From Pseudomonadota bacterium (lineage in GTDB: Bacteria; Myxococcota_A; Polyangia; GCA-2747355), in assembly GCA_016702545.1 (NCBI GenBank), contig JADJDT010000037.1:1-16878 (forward strand): a stretch of DNA of 16,878 bases, read 5' to 3'. Position 1 is the stretch's first letter. The number at the start of each line of letters is the position of its first letter. Below, piece by piece: positions 8,866 to 15,730 of this stretch. The notes beneath the pieces were generated by a model. It saw only the letters and a program-made list of their open reading frames with translations, made no database searches and was not told the origin of the DNA. A program made the translations under genes and the position numbers.

Positions 8866-8964
8866 CGTCCGCATCATCGGCCGACTCTACGCCACGAGCC
8901 CGCGTGCCACCAAGAGCGACGAGCCTGGGAGGTGGTGGTAGGGAGACGATCCGGGTTCGGTGCG

Positions 8965-10278
8965 CTAGGGCAGCGTGCTGGCTTCGACCCGCCAGCCCGC
9001 GTCCTGGAGCCAGCGGCTGATGCCCTCGCGATGGGCGTTCCCGACGATCGCGAGATCGGGTCGGTGGGCATCGCGCCCGGCGCGCCGGTCGAGGTTGCCC
9101 GCCATCACCGGGTCGCGTGAGAGCAGGATGTGCAGCTCCGGGGCGATGACGGCGCCCCAGCTGGGCGCTGCCAGCTGCGGTCTTTGCCTGACCAGGACGT
9201 CGATCGTGGGTTTGAGCGCGATCCACGCGGCCTCGGCCAGCGCGATCGCGAGCACCGCCGAGGGCAAGGGCTGTCCGAGGTGGAGCGCGGCGCCGGCCGC
9301 GAGCCCCGCCGCTGCCGCCACGACCGGATTGCTCCGGGTCACGAGCGCCCCCAGCCCCAGCATGCGGAAGGCCAGCAGCACCCGGCGCGAGGGCCGATAG
9401 TCCCATTCGAGATCCTCGAGCCGCGGCGCACGTCCTTCGTGAGCGCTTGCGTCAGCGGAAGCCAATGCGGCCGCCCGCGAGGCGAGCCACTGAGGTAGGG
9501 GTGCCTCCGCCGGGACGACCGCCTGCCGGCGCAGCTGCGCTTCGAGGCCCCCCAAGAGCTCGGCCACCATCTCGACGGACACGTCCCGGGACTGCCGATC
9601 CACCCGATCGTGGACGTGCGCGCCGGTGAGCACAGCATCGACATAGGAAGACAGACCTTGGGCTCGGTCCGGATCGCGGAGCGTGCTCTTGCGGAGCCAG
9701 TGCCAGGCCTCATCGATGGCCGAGGCGGGGCAGTGTCCGGTCTCGGGGCGCCCAACGGCCTCGAAGAGGCGTTGGAACTCGGGGTGCCATAGCGGCGCGG
9801 CCTCGGTGAAGATGGTACCCCACTCGCGTGCGCGCACGAGCTGCCTTCCGGCCCGGCGGATCTCGGGCGCGACCGCCGCTGGCGAGACGTGGTGTTCACC
9901 GACCAGGACGAGCACACGCGGGGGCGCGCCAGCATCCGCGCCCACGCTCTTGCTGAGCACGGTCGCCTCGAAACCGAACGCCCCTGGAAAGTTGGTCTGC
10001 AGCAGCGCCGCGAGTCTGGGGCGGAGCGACTCCGGCACGAGAGGGCATGTTGCAACACCGCTGGCCGATCGCCTCCCTGCTGCCGCGCCTTCAGCGGATG
10101 CAGCGGGCGACGAGGGCGACGCGTGGTCCGCGGCGCGAGCACGGAACCCACCCGCCAGATGTCGCGCGGCGGCGGTCGCGAGGTCCCGGAGCCCCCGCGT
10201 CGGTGCTGCGTGGGTTGGTACGGAGCCCAGCAGCAGGGCCCCTGCCAATGTCAGGGCAGTGGCTAGCCAACCGACCAT
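8965..10278 (-). CDS. Exported TraB/ChaN/EreA-like protein of unknown function
   Basis: The start ATG 10278 gives MVGWLATALTLAGALLLG ending in THA, a good signal peptide; a TTG at 10296 is an alternative. The mature part is about 410 residues. It has VLVLVGEHHVSP (GEHH near residues 127-130), IFTEAAPLWH, LLSRDPVMAGNL and, near the C-terminus, AIVGNAHREGISRWL. This spacing, with an early G-E-H, a mid E, an R-D-x-x-M-A and a late G-x-x-H-x-x-G, resembles the TraB/Tiki, ChaN and erythromycin-esterase-like superfamily, some members of which are metal-dependent hydrolases or haem-binding. A hydrophobic stretch around residues 310-355 (VVAAAAGLAAGAALHLG and AVLAIALAEAAWIAL) may be membrane-associated. 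Assignment rests on motifs only. It is transcribed away from the operon at 10681. Confidence 0.7.
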   Translation of the reverse strand: MVGWLATALTLAGALLLGSVPTHAAPTRGLRDLATAAARHLAGGFRARAADHASPSSPAASAEGAAAGRRSASGVATCPLVPESLRPRLAALLQTNFPGAFGFEATVLSKSVGADAGAPPRVLVLVGEHHVSPAAVAPEIRRAGRQLVRAREWGTIFTEAAPLWHPEFQRLFEAVGRPETGHCPASAIDEAWHWLRKSTLRDPDRAQGLSSYVDAVLTGAHVHDRVDRQSRDVSVEMVAELLGGLEAQLRRQAVVPAEAPLPQWLASRAAALASADASAHEGRAPRLEDLEWDYRPSRRVLLAFRMLGLGALVTRSNPVVAAAAGLAAGAALHLGQPLPSAVLAIALAEAAWIALKPTIDVLVRQRPQLAAPSWGAVIAPELHILLSRDPVMAGNLDRRAGRDAHRPDLAIVGNAHREGISRWLQDAGWRVEASTLP

Positions 10279-10426
10279 GGGCGGGCCAGTCAGCAAGATC
10301 CGTGCGCCGGGCGCGGCGCTCCAACCTCAGCCTGGCGAGGTCCGCAAAGCGAGCGCTGACGATCATTTTACAAAGGGCTGAGTCGCGTCTCACCACCGGT
10401 CGGCGTGCGCGCGCCATGCTGCCTTA

Positions 10427-10582
10427 GGACCCGCTCGAAAATAACTCGATCAACTGGGCGTTGAGGCGCCCGCCGGGCAAGGCGCAGCGACGAAGGAATA
10501 CTGCTGGCATTGCGAGGAGCTGCAACGCAGCCCGGCGGGATGGATCGACGGCCAGATGGATGAGTTATTTCCGAGCGGGTCC
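10427..10582. mobile_element. MITE-like element with about 37-bp imperfect terminal inverted repeats
   Basis: The left end reads GGACCCGCTCGAAAATAACT and the right end, reverse-complemented, reads GGACCCGCTCGGAAATAACT. Across 37 bases the two ends differ at seven positions. A further match, CCCGCCGGGC near 10469 and GCCCGGCGGG near 10530, extends the arms inward. Both sides are flanked by TTA (10424-10426 and 10583-10585), a possible 3-bp target duplication. The 156-bp element has no room for a transposase, so it would be moved in trans or is an inverted remnant of insertion-sequence ends. The parent element cannot be named. Confidence 0.75.
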
Positions 10583-10644
10583 TTAGAGGTCACGGCCGCG
10601 CGGCGGAGCAGATGCCTCGCAGCGGCTGCGCTGACCCCTGGCAT

Positions 10645-10660
10645 CGCCCCTTTGGGGGCG
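10645..10660 (+). other. Small GC hairpin just upstream of a ribosome binding site
   Basis: CGCCCC, a TTTG loop and GGGGCG form a perfect 6-bp stem ending five bases before the AAGGAGAGG ribosome site of the gene at 10681. It could be a leader structure or a short terminator of upstream transcription without a T tract. It may also be chance in GC-rich DNA. Confidence 0.3.
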
Positions 10661-10680
10661 TGAAGAAGGAGAGGTGGGTG

Positions 10681-11397
10681 ATGGCCCGCTACTCGTCAGC
10701 GTGGAAGGCCGCAATGGTCGGTGTGGTGCTGGTGGCGGCCGGGATGCCAGCGCCGGCCGCGGCGAAGGCGACGGCGTACGTCGCCCTGCCGCAAGAGGGC
10801 GACCGGCCCACCCACCTCAAGATCCGTCTCCTGCGCTACGCGGGCGGGACCAACGGCAAGGCGCTGGTGGAGCTCAAGAACAGCGGCAAGGTCGCCGAGG
10901 TTTTCGTGGCGACGGGGCTCTATCTCGTCCCCGACGGTGCCCCCGGGAGCGCGCCGCAGCGCCTTGGTGCCGCGGGGCCCTTCGAGGTCGATCGGGGGGC
11001 CGGTGGCTGGCAGGCCGAGGAGCGGCTCGAGGTCGCGCCGGGGGCCACCGAGCGCCTGCGCCTGCAGGTGTTCTGCATCGACTCGCACCGCTCCTCGCCC
11101 GGGCAGGGCCAGGGCTTCAAGGTCGGCAAGACGCGCCTGCCCGCGGAGCTCAGCAGCAAGATCGCGGCGCGCACCAAAGCGGCGATTGCGAAGAACGGTG
11201 GGCGGGTCGAGTCGAGCATCGGCGAGATCCAAGGGGAGGTCTGGAAGGCGCGCAACGAGGCCTGGGTGCCACTGGAGGGCGAGCGGCCGCACGAGAAGGG
11301 CGCGCAGTCGAGTGCCACCTCCGAGCAACTGAATATTGACCTCGACACGCTGCAGAGGTTGCGGCGGCAGCGCGTTGAGTCGAACGACCAGCGCTAG
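10681..11397 (+). CDS. Exported protein of unknown function, 238 residues
   Basis: ATG 10681 follows AAGGAGAGG at a good distance. The product begins MARYSSAWKAAMVGVVLVAA and ends its signal at about PAPAAAKA, so it should be exported to the periplasm or beyond. The mature part starts with a likely beta-rich domain (TAYVALPQEG, KIRLLRYAGG, KALVELKNSG, VFVATGLYLVPDG) with one cysteine (LQVFCIDSHRSS). A charged, helical C-terminal part follows (KIAARTKAAIAKNGG, GEIQGEVWKARNE) and ends in a basic Q/R-rich tail (LDTLQRLRRQRVES). I do not recognise the family. It precedes the VWA gene by 102 bases on the same strand and has a similar basic tail, so it may belong to the same envelope system, which is inference. 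Confidence 0.8.
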   Translation: MARYSSAWKAAMVGVVLVAAGMPAPAAAKATAYVALPQEGDRPTHLKIRLLRYAGGTNGKALVELKNSGKVAEVFVATGLYLVPDGAPGSAPQRLGAAGPFEVDRGAGGWQAEERLEVAPGATERLRLQVFCIDSHRSSPGQGQGFKVGKTRLPAELSSKIAARTKAAIAKNGGRVESSIGEIQGEVWKARNEAWVPLEGERPHEKGAQSSATSEQLNIDLDTLQRLRRQRVESNDQR

Positions 11398-11488
11398 AGT
11401 GTCGAGGCAGGAAGTTCACACCCGACCGGCGCGCTCGCGGAAGGTCGTCGAGCTGCGCCACTTGCGGCCGCGGCGCAGGCGGCCCCGC

Positions 11489-11494
11489 AGGAGG
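11489..11494 (+). promoter_or_regulatory. Ribosome binding site of the VWA gene
   Basis: AGGAGG, five bases before ATG 11500, supports this start. The 11398-11488 leader shows no clear promoter, consistent with read-through from the gene at 10681. Confidence 0.7.
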
Positions 11495-11499
11495 ATCCG

Positions 11500-12852
11500 A
11501 TGAAACCCAGAACGAAACTTAGGACAACGCGCGCGAGCGGCCCGGCGCTAGCGCTGCTGCTGCTGACCCTAGGCACCTCGCTCCCCGCCGCCGGCTACGG
11601 CGTCAAGATGAGCGTCGAGCTCAGTCACGGCGTGCTCGAGGCCCATCGCCGCCAGCACGCCTTCCTCAAGGTGGGCCTGGTCGGTGACGGACCGCGGGAG
11701 CCGTCGCAGCGGGCAGCGGTCAACGTCGCGTTGGTGCTCGATCGCTCGGGGTCGATGGCGGGCGGCAAGCTCGAGCAGGCCAAGCGCGCGGCGATTCAGG
11801 CGCTCGAGGGCCTGGGGCCGGAGGACATCGTGTCGGTGGTGGCCTACGACACCACGGTCGAGGTGCTGGTGCCGGCGACCAAGCTCAGCGATCGCGCCGC
11901 CGTCTATCGCCAGATCGAGCAGCTACGGGCCCGCGGGACGACGGCGCTCTTCGCCGGCGTGAGCAAGGGCGCGCACGAGGTGCTGAAGTTTCTCAGCGGC
12001 CGTGGCGTCAATCGCGTGATCCTGCTCTCGGATGGTCTGGCCAACGTCGGTCCGAGCTCGCCCGGGGCGCTCGCCGAGCTCGGCACCTCGCTGGCCAAGA
12101 ACGGCATCACGGTCAGCACGATCGGTCTCGGCCTCGGATACAATGAGGACCTGATGTATCGGCTCGCCGGCGCCAGCGATGGCAATCATGTCTTCGTGGA
12201 ACGCGAGGATCAGCTGCCCGCGGTCTTCGCGCGGGAGTTCGGTGACATGTTTGCGGTGGTCGCCGGCGAGGTCGAGCTCCGCATTCGCTGCGGCAAGGGC
12301 ATCCGACCGCTGCGGGTGCTCGGTCGGGCCGCGCGCATCATCGGTGACGAGGTCAGCGTGCGCCTCAGTCAGGTGCAGGCCACCGTGCAGAAGTACGTGC
12401 TGCTCGAGGTCGAGGTCGACCCCCAGCCGGCGGGTCAGACGCTGACGCTGGCCGAGATCGTCCTGCACTACCGGAGCCTCGACCGCGAGCGCGCCGAGCA
12501 GCAGTCGGGTCGAGCCCAGATCGGCTTCTCCGCGGCCAGTGAGGCGGTTGCGGCCAGCGCCAATCGAGCGGTGGCCGTGGCCGTGCTCGAGCAGCTCGCC
12601 AACGATGCGACGAAGCAGGCGGTCGAGCTGCGGGATGCGGGGCGCATCGCAGAGGCCCGCGTCTTGCTGAAGAAGAACGTCGGCGCGCTGAAGGCGTCGA
12701 ATCAGGCGCTGAAGTCGAAGCAGCTCGACGCCCTCGAGCAGGACCTCGCGACGGCCGCCGAAGGGGTGGATCAACCCGAGGCCGAGTGGCAACGGACGCG
12801 CAAGGTGATGCGTGGGCAGCAACGCCGGGTCGAGAGCCAGCAGGCCTTCTGA
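11500..12852 (+). CDS. Exported von Willebrand factor A domain protein
   Basis: A protein of 450 residues with an export signal (ALALLLLTLGTSLPAAG, cleaved near residue 32). The VWA domain spans about residues 73-245. Its MIDAS metal site is visible as DRSGSM (D81, S83, S85), with the conserved threonine probably in ARGTTALFAG and the aspartate in ILLSDGLANVG. The following part (ELRIRCGKGIRPLRVLG, SVRLSQVQATVQKYVLLEV) is a beta-sandwich-like segment often found after VWA in bacterial exported proteins. The C-terminal third is helical and charged (AVAVLEQLANDATKQAV, EARVLLKKNV, QQRRVESQQ) and may form a coiled coil. VWA domains bind protein ligands through a divalent metal; the ligand here is unknown. 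The histidine kinase gene begins about 106 bases downstream, which suggests a signalling link. Confidence 0.9.
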   Translation: MKPRTKLRTTRASGPALALLLLTLGTSLPAAGYGVKMSVELSHGVLEAHRRQHAFLKVGLVGDGPREPSQRAAVNVALVLDRSGSMAGGKLEQAKRAAIQALEGLGPEDIVSVVAYDTTVEVLVPATKLSDRAAVYRQIEQLRARGTTALFAGVSKGAHEVLKFLSGRGVNRVILLSDGLANVGPSSPGALAELGTSLAKNGITVSTIGLGLGYNEDLMYRLAGASDGNHVFVEREDQLPAVFAREFGDMFAVVAGEVELRIRCGKGIRPLRVLGRAARIIGDEVSVRLSQVQATVQKYVLLEVEVDPQPAGQTLTLAEIVLHYRSLDRERAEQQSGRAQIGFSAASEAVAASANRAVAVAVLEQLANDATKQAVELRDAGRIAEARVLLKKNVGALKASNQALKSKQLDALEQDLATAAEGVDQPEAEWQRTRKVMRGQQRRVESQQAF

Positions 12853-12856
12853 TAAA

Positions 12857-12882
12857 ACCGCGCGCCGGCGGGCCGGTGCGGT
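12857..12882 (+). other. GC-rich hairpin between the VWA gene and the kinase gene
   Basis: ACCGC at 12857 pairs with GCGGT ending at 12882, with an inner CCGG/CCGG pairing and a small bulge. It starts four bases after the VWA stop. There is no T tract, so it is more likely a processing or partial attenuation element than a full terminator, if it acts at all. Confidence 0.3.
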
Positions 12883-12958
12883 GGCGCGGCGGTGGTTCCG
12901 TCTCCGGGGCGGCCGGCCGGCGGGGAAGCGAGCAGGGCGCGTGAGTCCACCGATCAGG

Positions 12959-14632
12959 ATGCACTCGCGAGCCCGCGGCCGACTCGTCGTCGCGCTCTCG
13001 CTGATGGTGCTGATCCCCGCCGCGCTGCTCGGCTGGCTCGCCCGCGAGGTTGTCGTGGCCGACCGGCACCGCGCGCAGCGCGCCCTCGGCAGCCTGGTGG
13101 GCGGCGAGCTGCACCAGGCCGAGGCCCGTGTGCTGGGCGTGTTGGAGCGGCGCCGCGCCGAGCTGCTCGATCGGGGCCCGACGCCCACCGACACCGCGGC
13201 GTTGCGGGTGCTCGTCGCGGAGCAAGCGGCGGTGCGGCAGGTCTTCCTGCTCGGAAGCGACGGTCGGCGCTTGCATCCCCCCGCGCTCGGCCCGCTCAGC
13301 GTCGAGGAGGAGGCCTTTCTGCAGCGGGTGCGCGGTCTGCTCGCGGACCCCTTGCAGCTCGTGGTGGCCGACGAGGAGGGCGCGTCGCCCAAGAAGACCA
13401 GGCCGACGGCCGCGGCGCCAGGCGCGGCGCAGGGTTGGTACGCCTGGTTCTGGGAGGACGGGCTGCAGCTGCTCTTGTGGCAGCGCAGCAGCGCGGGGTA
13501 CCTGATCGGCTTCGAGCTCGACCGCTACCGGCTGCTCGCCGACCTCGCTGCCGCGCTGCCCGACACGCCACGCGGTCGTCTCGCCGATCCGCGGCGCCGC
13601 ACGGTCCTGGTCGACGAGCGCGGCGAGGCGCTCTACGAATGGGGCGGCTATGACCCGGCGCCAGGAGCGAGCCCCGCGGCCAGCATCGCGCTCGCGGCCC
13701 CGCTGCAGGCCTGGCGACTGCGCGGGTTCATCGATCCGCGGGTGACGGCCGCGTCCACGGGCCGGAGTCTGGCCCTCGCGGCGGGAGCGGGGGTGCTGGC
13801 GGTGACGCTGGCGCTCGGCGGTCTGGCGCTCTTTCTGTGGCGCGAGAGCACCCGCGCCGCGCGCGAGGCAGCGCAGCGCGTGTCCTTCGTCAGCCGGGTG
13901 TCCCACGAGCTGAAGACGCCCCTGACGAACATCCGCATGTACTCGGAGCTGCTCGAGGCCGACTTCGGCGCGGGTGATCCGCGCGCCGCGGGCTACCTGC
14001 AGATCGTCAATAGCGAATGCCGGCGCCTCAGCCGCTTGATCGACAACGTGCTCTCATTTGCGCGGCAGCAGCGCACGGCGCCGCTGCTGCGGCGCAGCGT
14101 GGGCCAGGTCGATGCGCTGGTGCGCGAGCTGATCACCGCCTTCGAGCCCGCCTTCGCGGCCCGAGGCGTGCAACTCGTCTTCAGCGGTCAGGCCGAGCGC
14201 CCGGTCTGGGTCGACGCCGACGCGCTGCGGCAGATCCTCAATAACCTGCTGAGCAACGCCGAGAAGTACGCGAGCGGCGGCAAGGTGGTGCAGGTCTCGA
14301 CCCGGGCGCGCGCCCACACGACGGAGATCAGGGTCAGCGATCAGGGTCCGGGTATCAGCGCGACGCAGGCCGAGCGCGTCTTCGAGCCCTTCGTGCGCCT
14401 GAGCAGCGCCCTCGACGAGGGCGCGAGCGGCACCGGGATCGGCCTGGGCATCGCGCGCGAGCTGGCCCGCGCGCACGGCGGGGACCTGGTGCTGGAGCAG
14501 GACGAGGGTGGGGCGCCGGCGCCGCGCGGCGCGACCTTCGTGGTGACGCTACGGACCGAGGCCGCGGCTGATCCGGCGGCCGGGGCCGAGCCGCCAAGCG
14601 CGGCCACAACGGACTCGAGGGATCGCGCATGA
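12959..14632 (+). CDS. Membrane sensor histidine kinase
   Basis: A protein of 557 residues. It has a first membrane segment at about residues 8-30 (LVVALSLMVLIPAALLGWL), a periplasmic sensor of about 240 residues, and a second membrane segment at about 270-296. A dimerisation domain carries the phospho-acceptor in VSHELKTPL (H316). The HATPase domain shows the N box (NNLLSNAEKY), G1 (VSDQGPGIS), F (FEPFVR) and G2 (GTGIGLGIA), so it should be active. No HAMP domain is obvious between the second membrane segment and the H box. The sensor region (YAWFWEDGLQLLLWQRSS) matches no domain I know. ATG 12959 precedes the first membrane segment; GTG 12941 is possible, and the open frame to 12812 overlaps the VWA gene and is unlikely. 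Its stop overlaps the regulator start as ATGA. Confidence 0.92.
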   Translation: MHSRARGRLVVALSLMVLIPAALLGWLAREVVVADRHRAQRALGSLVGGELHQAEARVLGVLERRRAELLDRGPTPTDTAALRVLVAEQAAVRQVFLLGSDGRRLHPPALGPLSVEEEAFLQRVRGLLADPLQLVVADEEGASPKKTRPTAAAPGAAQGWYAWFWEDGLQLLLWQRSSAGYLIGFELDRYRLLADLAAALPDTPRGRLADPRRRTVLVDERGEALYEWGGYDPAPGASPAASIALAAPLQAWRLRGFIDPRVTAASTGRSLALAAGAGVLAVTLALGGLALFLWRESTRAAREAAQRVSFVSRVSHELKTPLTNIRMYSELLEADFGAGDPRAAGYLQIVNSECRRLSRLIDNVLSFARQQRTAPLLRRSVGQVDALVRELITAFEPAFAARGVQLVFSGQAERPVWVDADALRQILNNLLSNAEKYASGGKVVQVSTRARAHTTEIRVSDQGPGISATQAERVFEPFVRLSSALDEGASGTGIGLGIARELARAHGGDLVLEQDEGGAPAPRGATFVVTLRTEAAADPAAGAEPPSAATTDSRDRA

Positions 14633-15321
14633 GAGTCTTGATCGCCGAGGACGACCTGCACACCCGCAACGGCCTGGCCGAGATCCTCGCCGCCGAGGGC
14701 TACGAGCCGCTCCTCGCCGCCGATGGCCGCGCCGCGCTCGCGCTCTTCGAGCAGCAGCGGCCGGACTTCGTCTGCCTCGACATCATGATGCCCGGGCGCT
14801 CGGGCTACGAGGTCTGCCGGCAGATCCGGCGCGCCAGCGAGTCGGTGCCGATCATCTTCATCAGCGCCAAGTCCGAGGAGATCGACAAGGTGCTCGGGCT
14901 CGAGCTCGGGGCCGACGACTTCATCGTCAAGCCCTTCGGCGTCAGCGAGGTCGTCGCGCGCATTCGCGCGGTCACGCGGCGCTGTTTGCAGCAGCGCGGG
15001 CCAGCGAGCTCGGCGACGTCCTTCCGGATGGACGACCTGCAGGTGCTGCCGGCCGAGCTGCGCGCCCGCCGCGACGAGCAGACCTTCGAGCTCAGCCTGC
15101 GCGAGGTCAAGTTGCTCGAGCTGTTGTGGCGACACCAAGGTCAGGTGATGGACCGCGGCCGGATCTTCGACCACTGCTGGGGGCTACACCACGTCCCCAA
15201 CAGCCGCACGCCTGACCAGACAGTCTCGCAGCTCCGCAAGCGCATCGAGCGCGATCCGAAAGCACCCCGCATCGTGCAGACGGTGCATGGCGTCGGCTAC
15301 CGCTACGAGGACCCGCGCTGA
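14629..15321 (+). CDS. OmpR/PhoB-family response regulator
   Basis: A protein of 230 residues. The receiver domain (1-120) has the acidic pair in IAEDDL, the phosphorylation site D51 in CLDIMMPG, S79 in IFISAK and K101 in IVKPFG. The C-terminal winged-helix DNA-binding domain (about 130-228) contains FELSLREVKLLELLWRHQGQ, a recognition-helix region TPDQTVSQLRKRIE, and the closing hairpin VHGVGYRYE. The ATG overlaps the kinase stop codon (ATGA at 14629-14632), so the two are translationally coupled and are almost certainly partners. Target genes may include the upstream VWA gene and the 238-residue exported protein, but no repeat-type binding site is evident there. Confidence 0.95.
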   Translation: MRVLIAEDDLHTRNGLAEILAAEGYEPLLAADGRAALALFEQQRPDFVCLDIMMPGRSGYEVCRQIRRASESVPIIFISAKSEEIDKVLGLELGADDFIVKPFGVSEVVARIRAVTRRCLQQRGPASSATSFRMDDLQVLPAELRARRDEQTFELSLREVKLLELLWRHQGQVMDRGRIFDHCWGLHHVPNSRTPDQTVSQLRKRIERDPKAPRIVQTVHGVGYRYEDPR

Positions 15322-15730
15322 GGCGCGTCGGCGCGCTCGCTCCAAGGGGGGGCCTCGCTGGCCCAACGCTCCTTTCCCGGCGGCCCCATGGAGCCTTCGG
15401 GGGCGCGGCGCGGTCACGTCAGCGCAGCCTGTGGAGGGCGCTCTGCTCGAGTCAGCGAGCCTGCGAAGTTGCGCGACCGGCGCGATTCAGATGAGCTTCG
15501 ACCTGAGTCACCAGAAGAGAGCCGGTCTCGCGGTTGTCGTCGGGTACCGCGTGGAGGGGTTCTGCGCGTCCGCGCGATGAACGTCCAAGTGCGGTTAAGC
15601 GTCGAGAACACCAACCCCGCTCGATGCGATGCCCCGGGTATCCGGTGCCGCCGGGAAGGTGGTGCGGAAGGTGGGGCTGGCCCCATCGACCTACCCACCC
15701 ACTGCGACGAGGGGATGCTTCGATGACCCG
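15322..15730. other. Convergent intergenic region without a supported gene
   Basis: Between the response regulator and the minus-strand ATPase there is about 0.4 kb. Open frames here are short, lack ribosome sites and have no recognisable motifs. A weak stem, GGGCC/GGCCC around 15347-15361, lies after the regulator and could help termination but has no T tract. I see no repeat or RNA gene. Confidence 0.5.

Larger units (their letters stand above)
10279..10680. other. Divergent intergenic region containing a MITE-like element
   Basis: This separates the minus-strand TraB-like gene from the plus-strand operon. Its centre is occupied by the inverted-repeat element at 10427-10582. The segment 10279-10426 contains one AT-rich patch near 10363-10378, which could belong to a promoter for the TraB-like gene, but I find no convincing -35/-10 pair. 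The segment 10583-10680 holds a short hairpin and the ribosome site of the next gene. Confidence 0.5.

Noticed and set aside
15590..15602. GTTAAGC as an integron attC core site
   Set aside because: No matching partner site, no imperfect palindrome around it, and no cassette structure.
15287..15726. Short open frames in the region after the response regulator
   Set aside because: No ribosome sites, no motifs and overlap with the regulator; typical random frames in GC-rich DNA.
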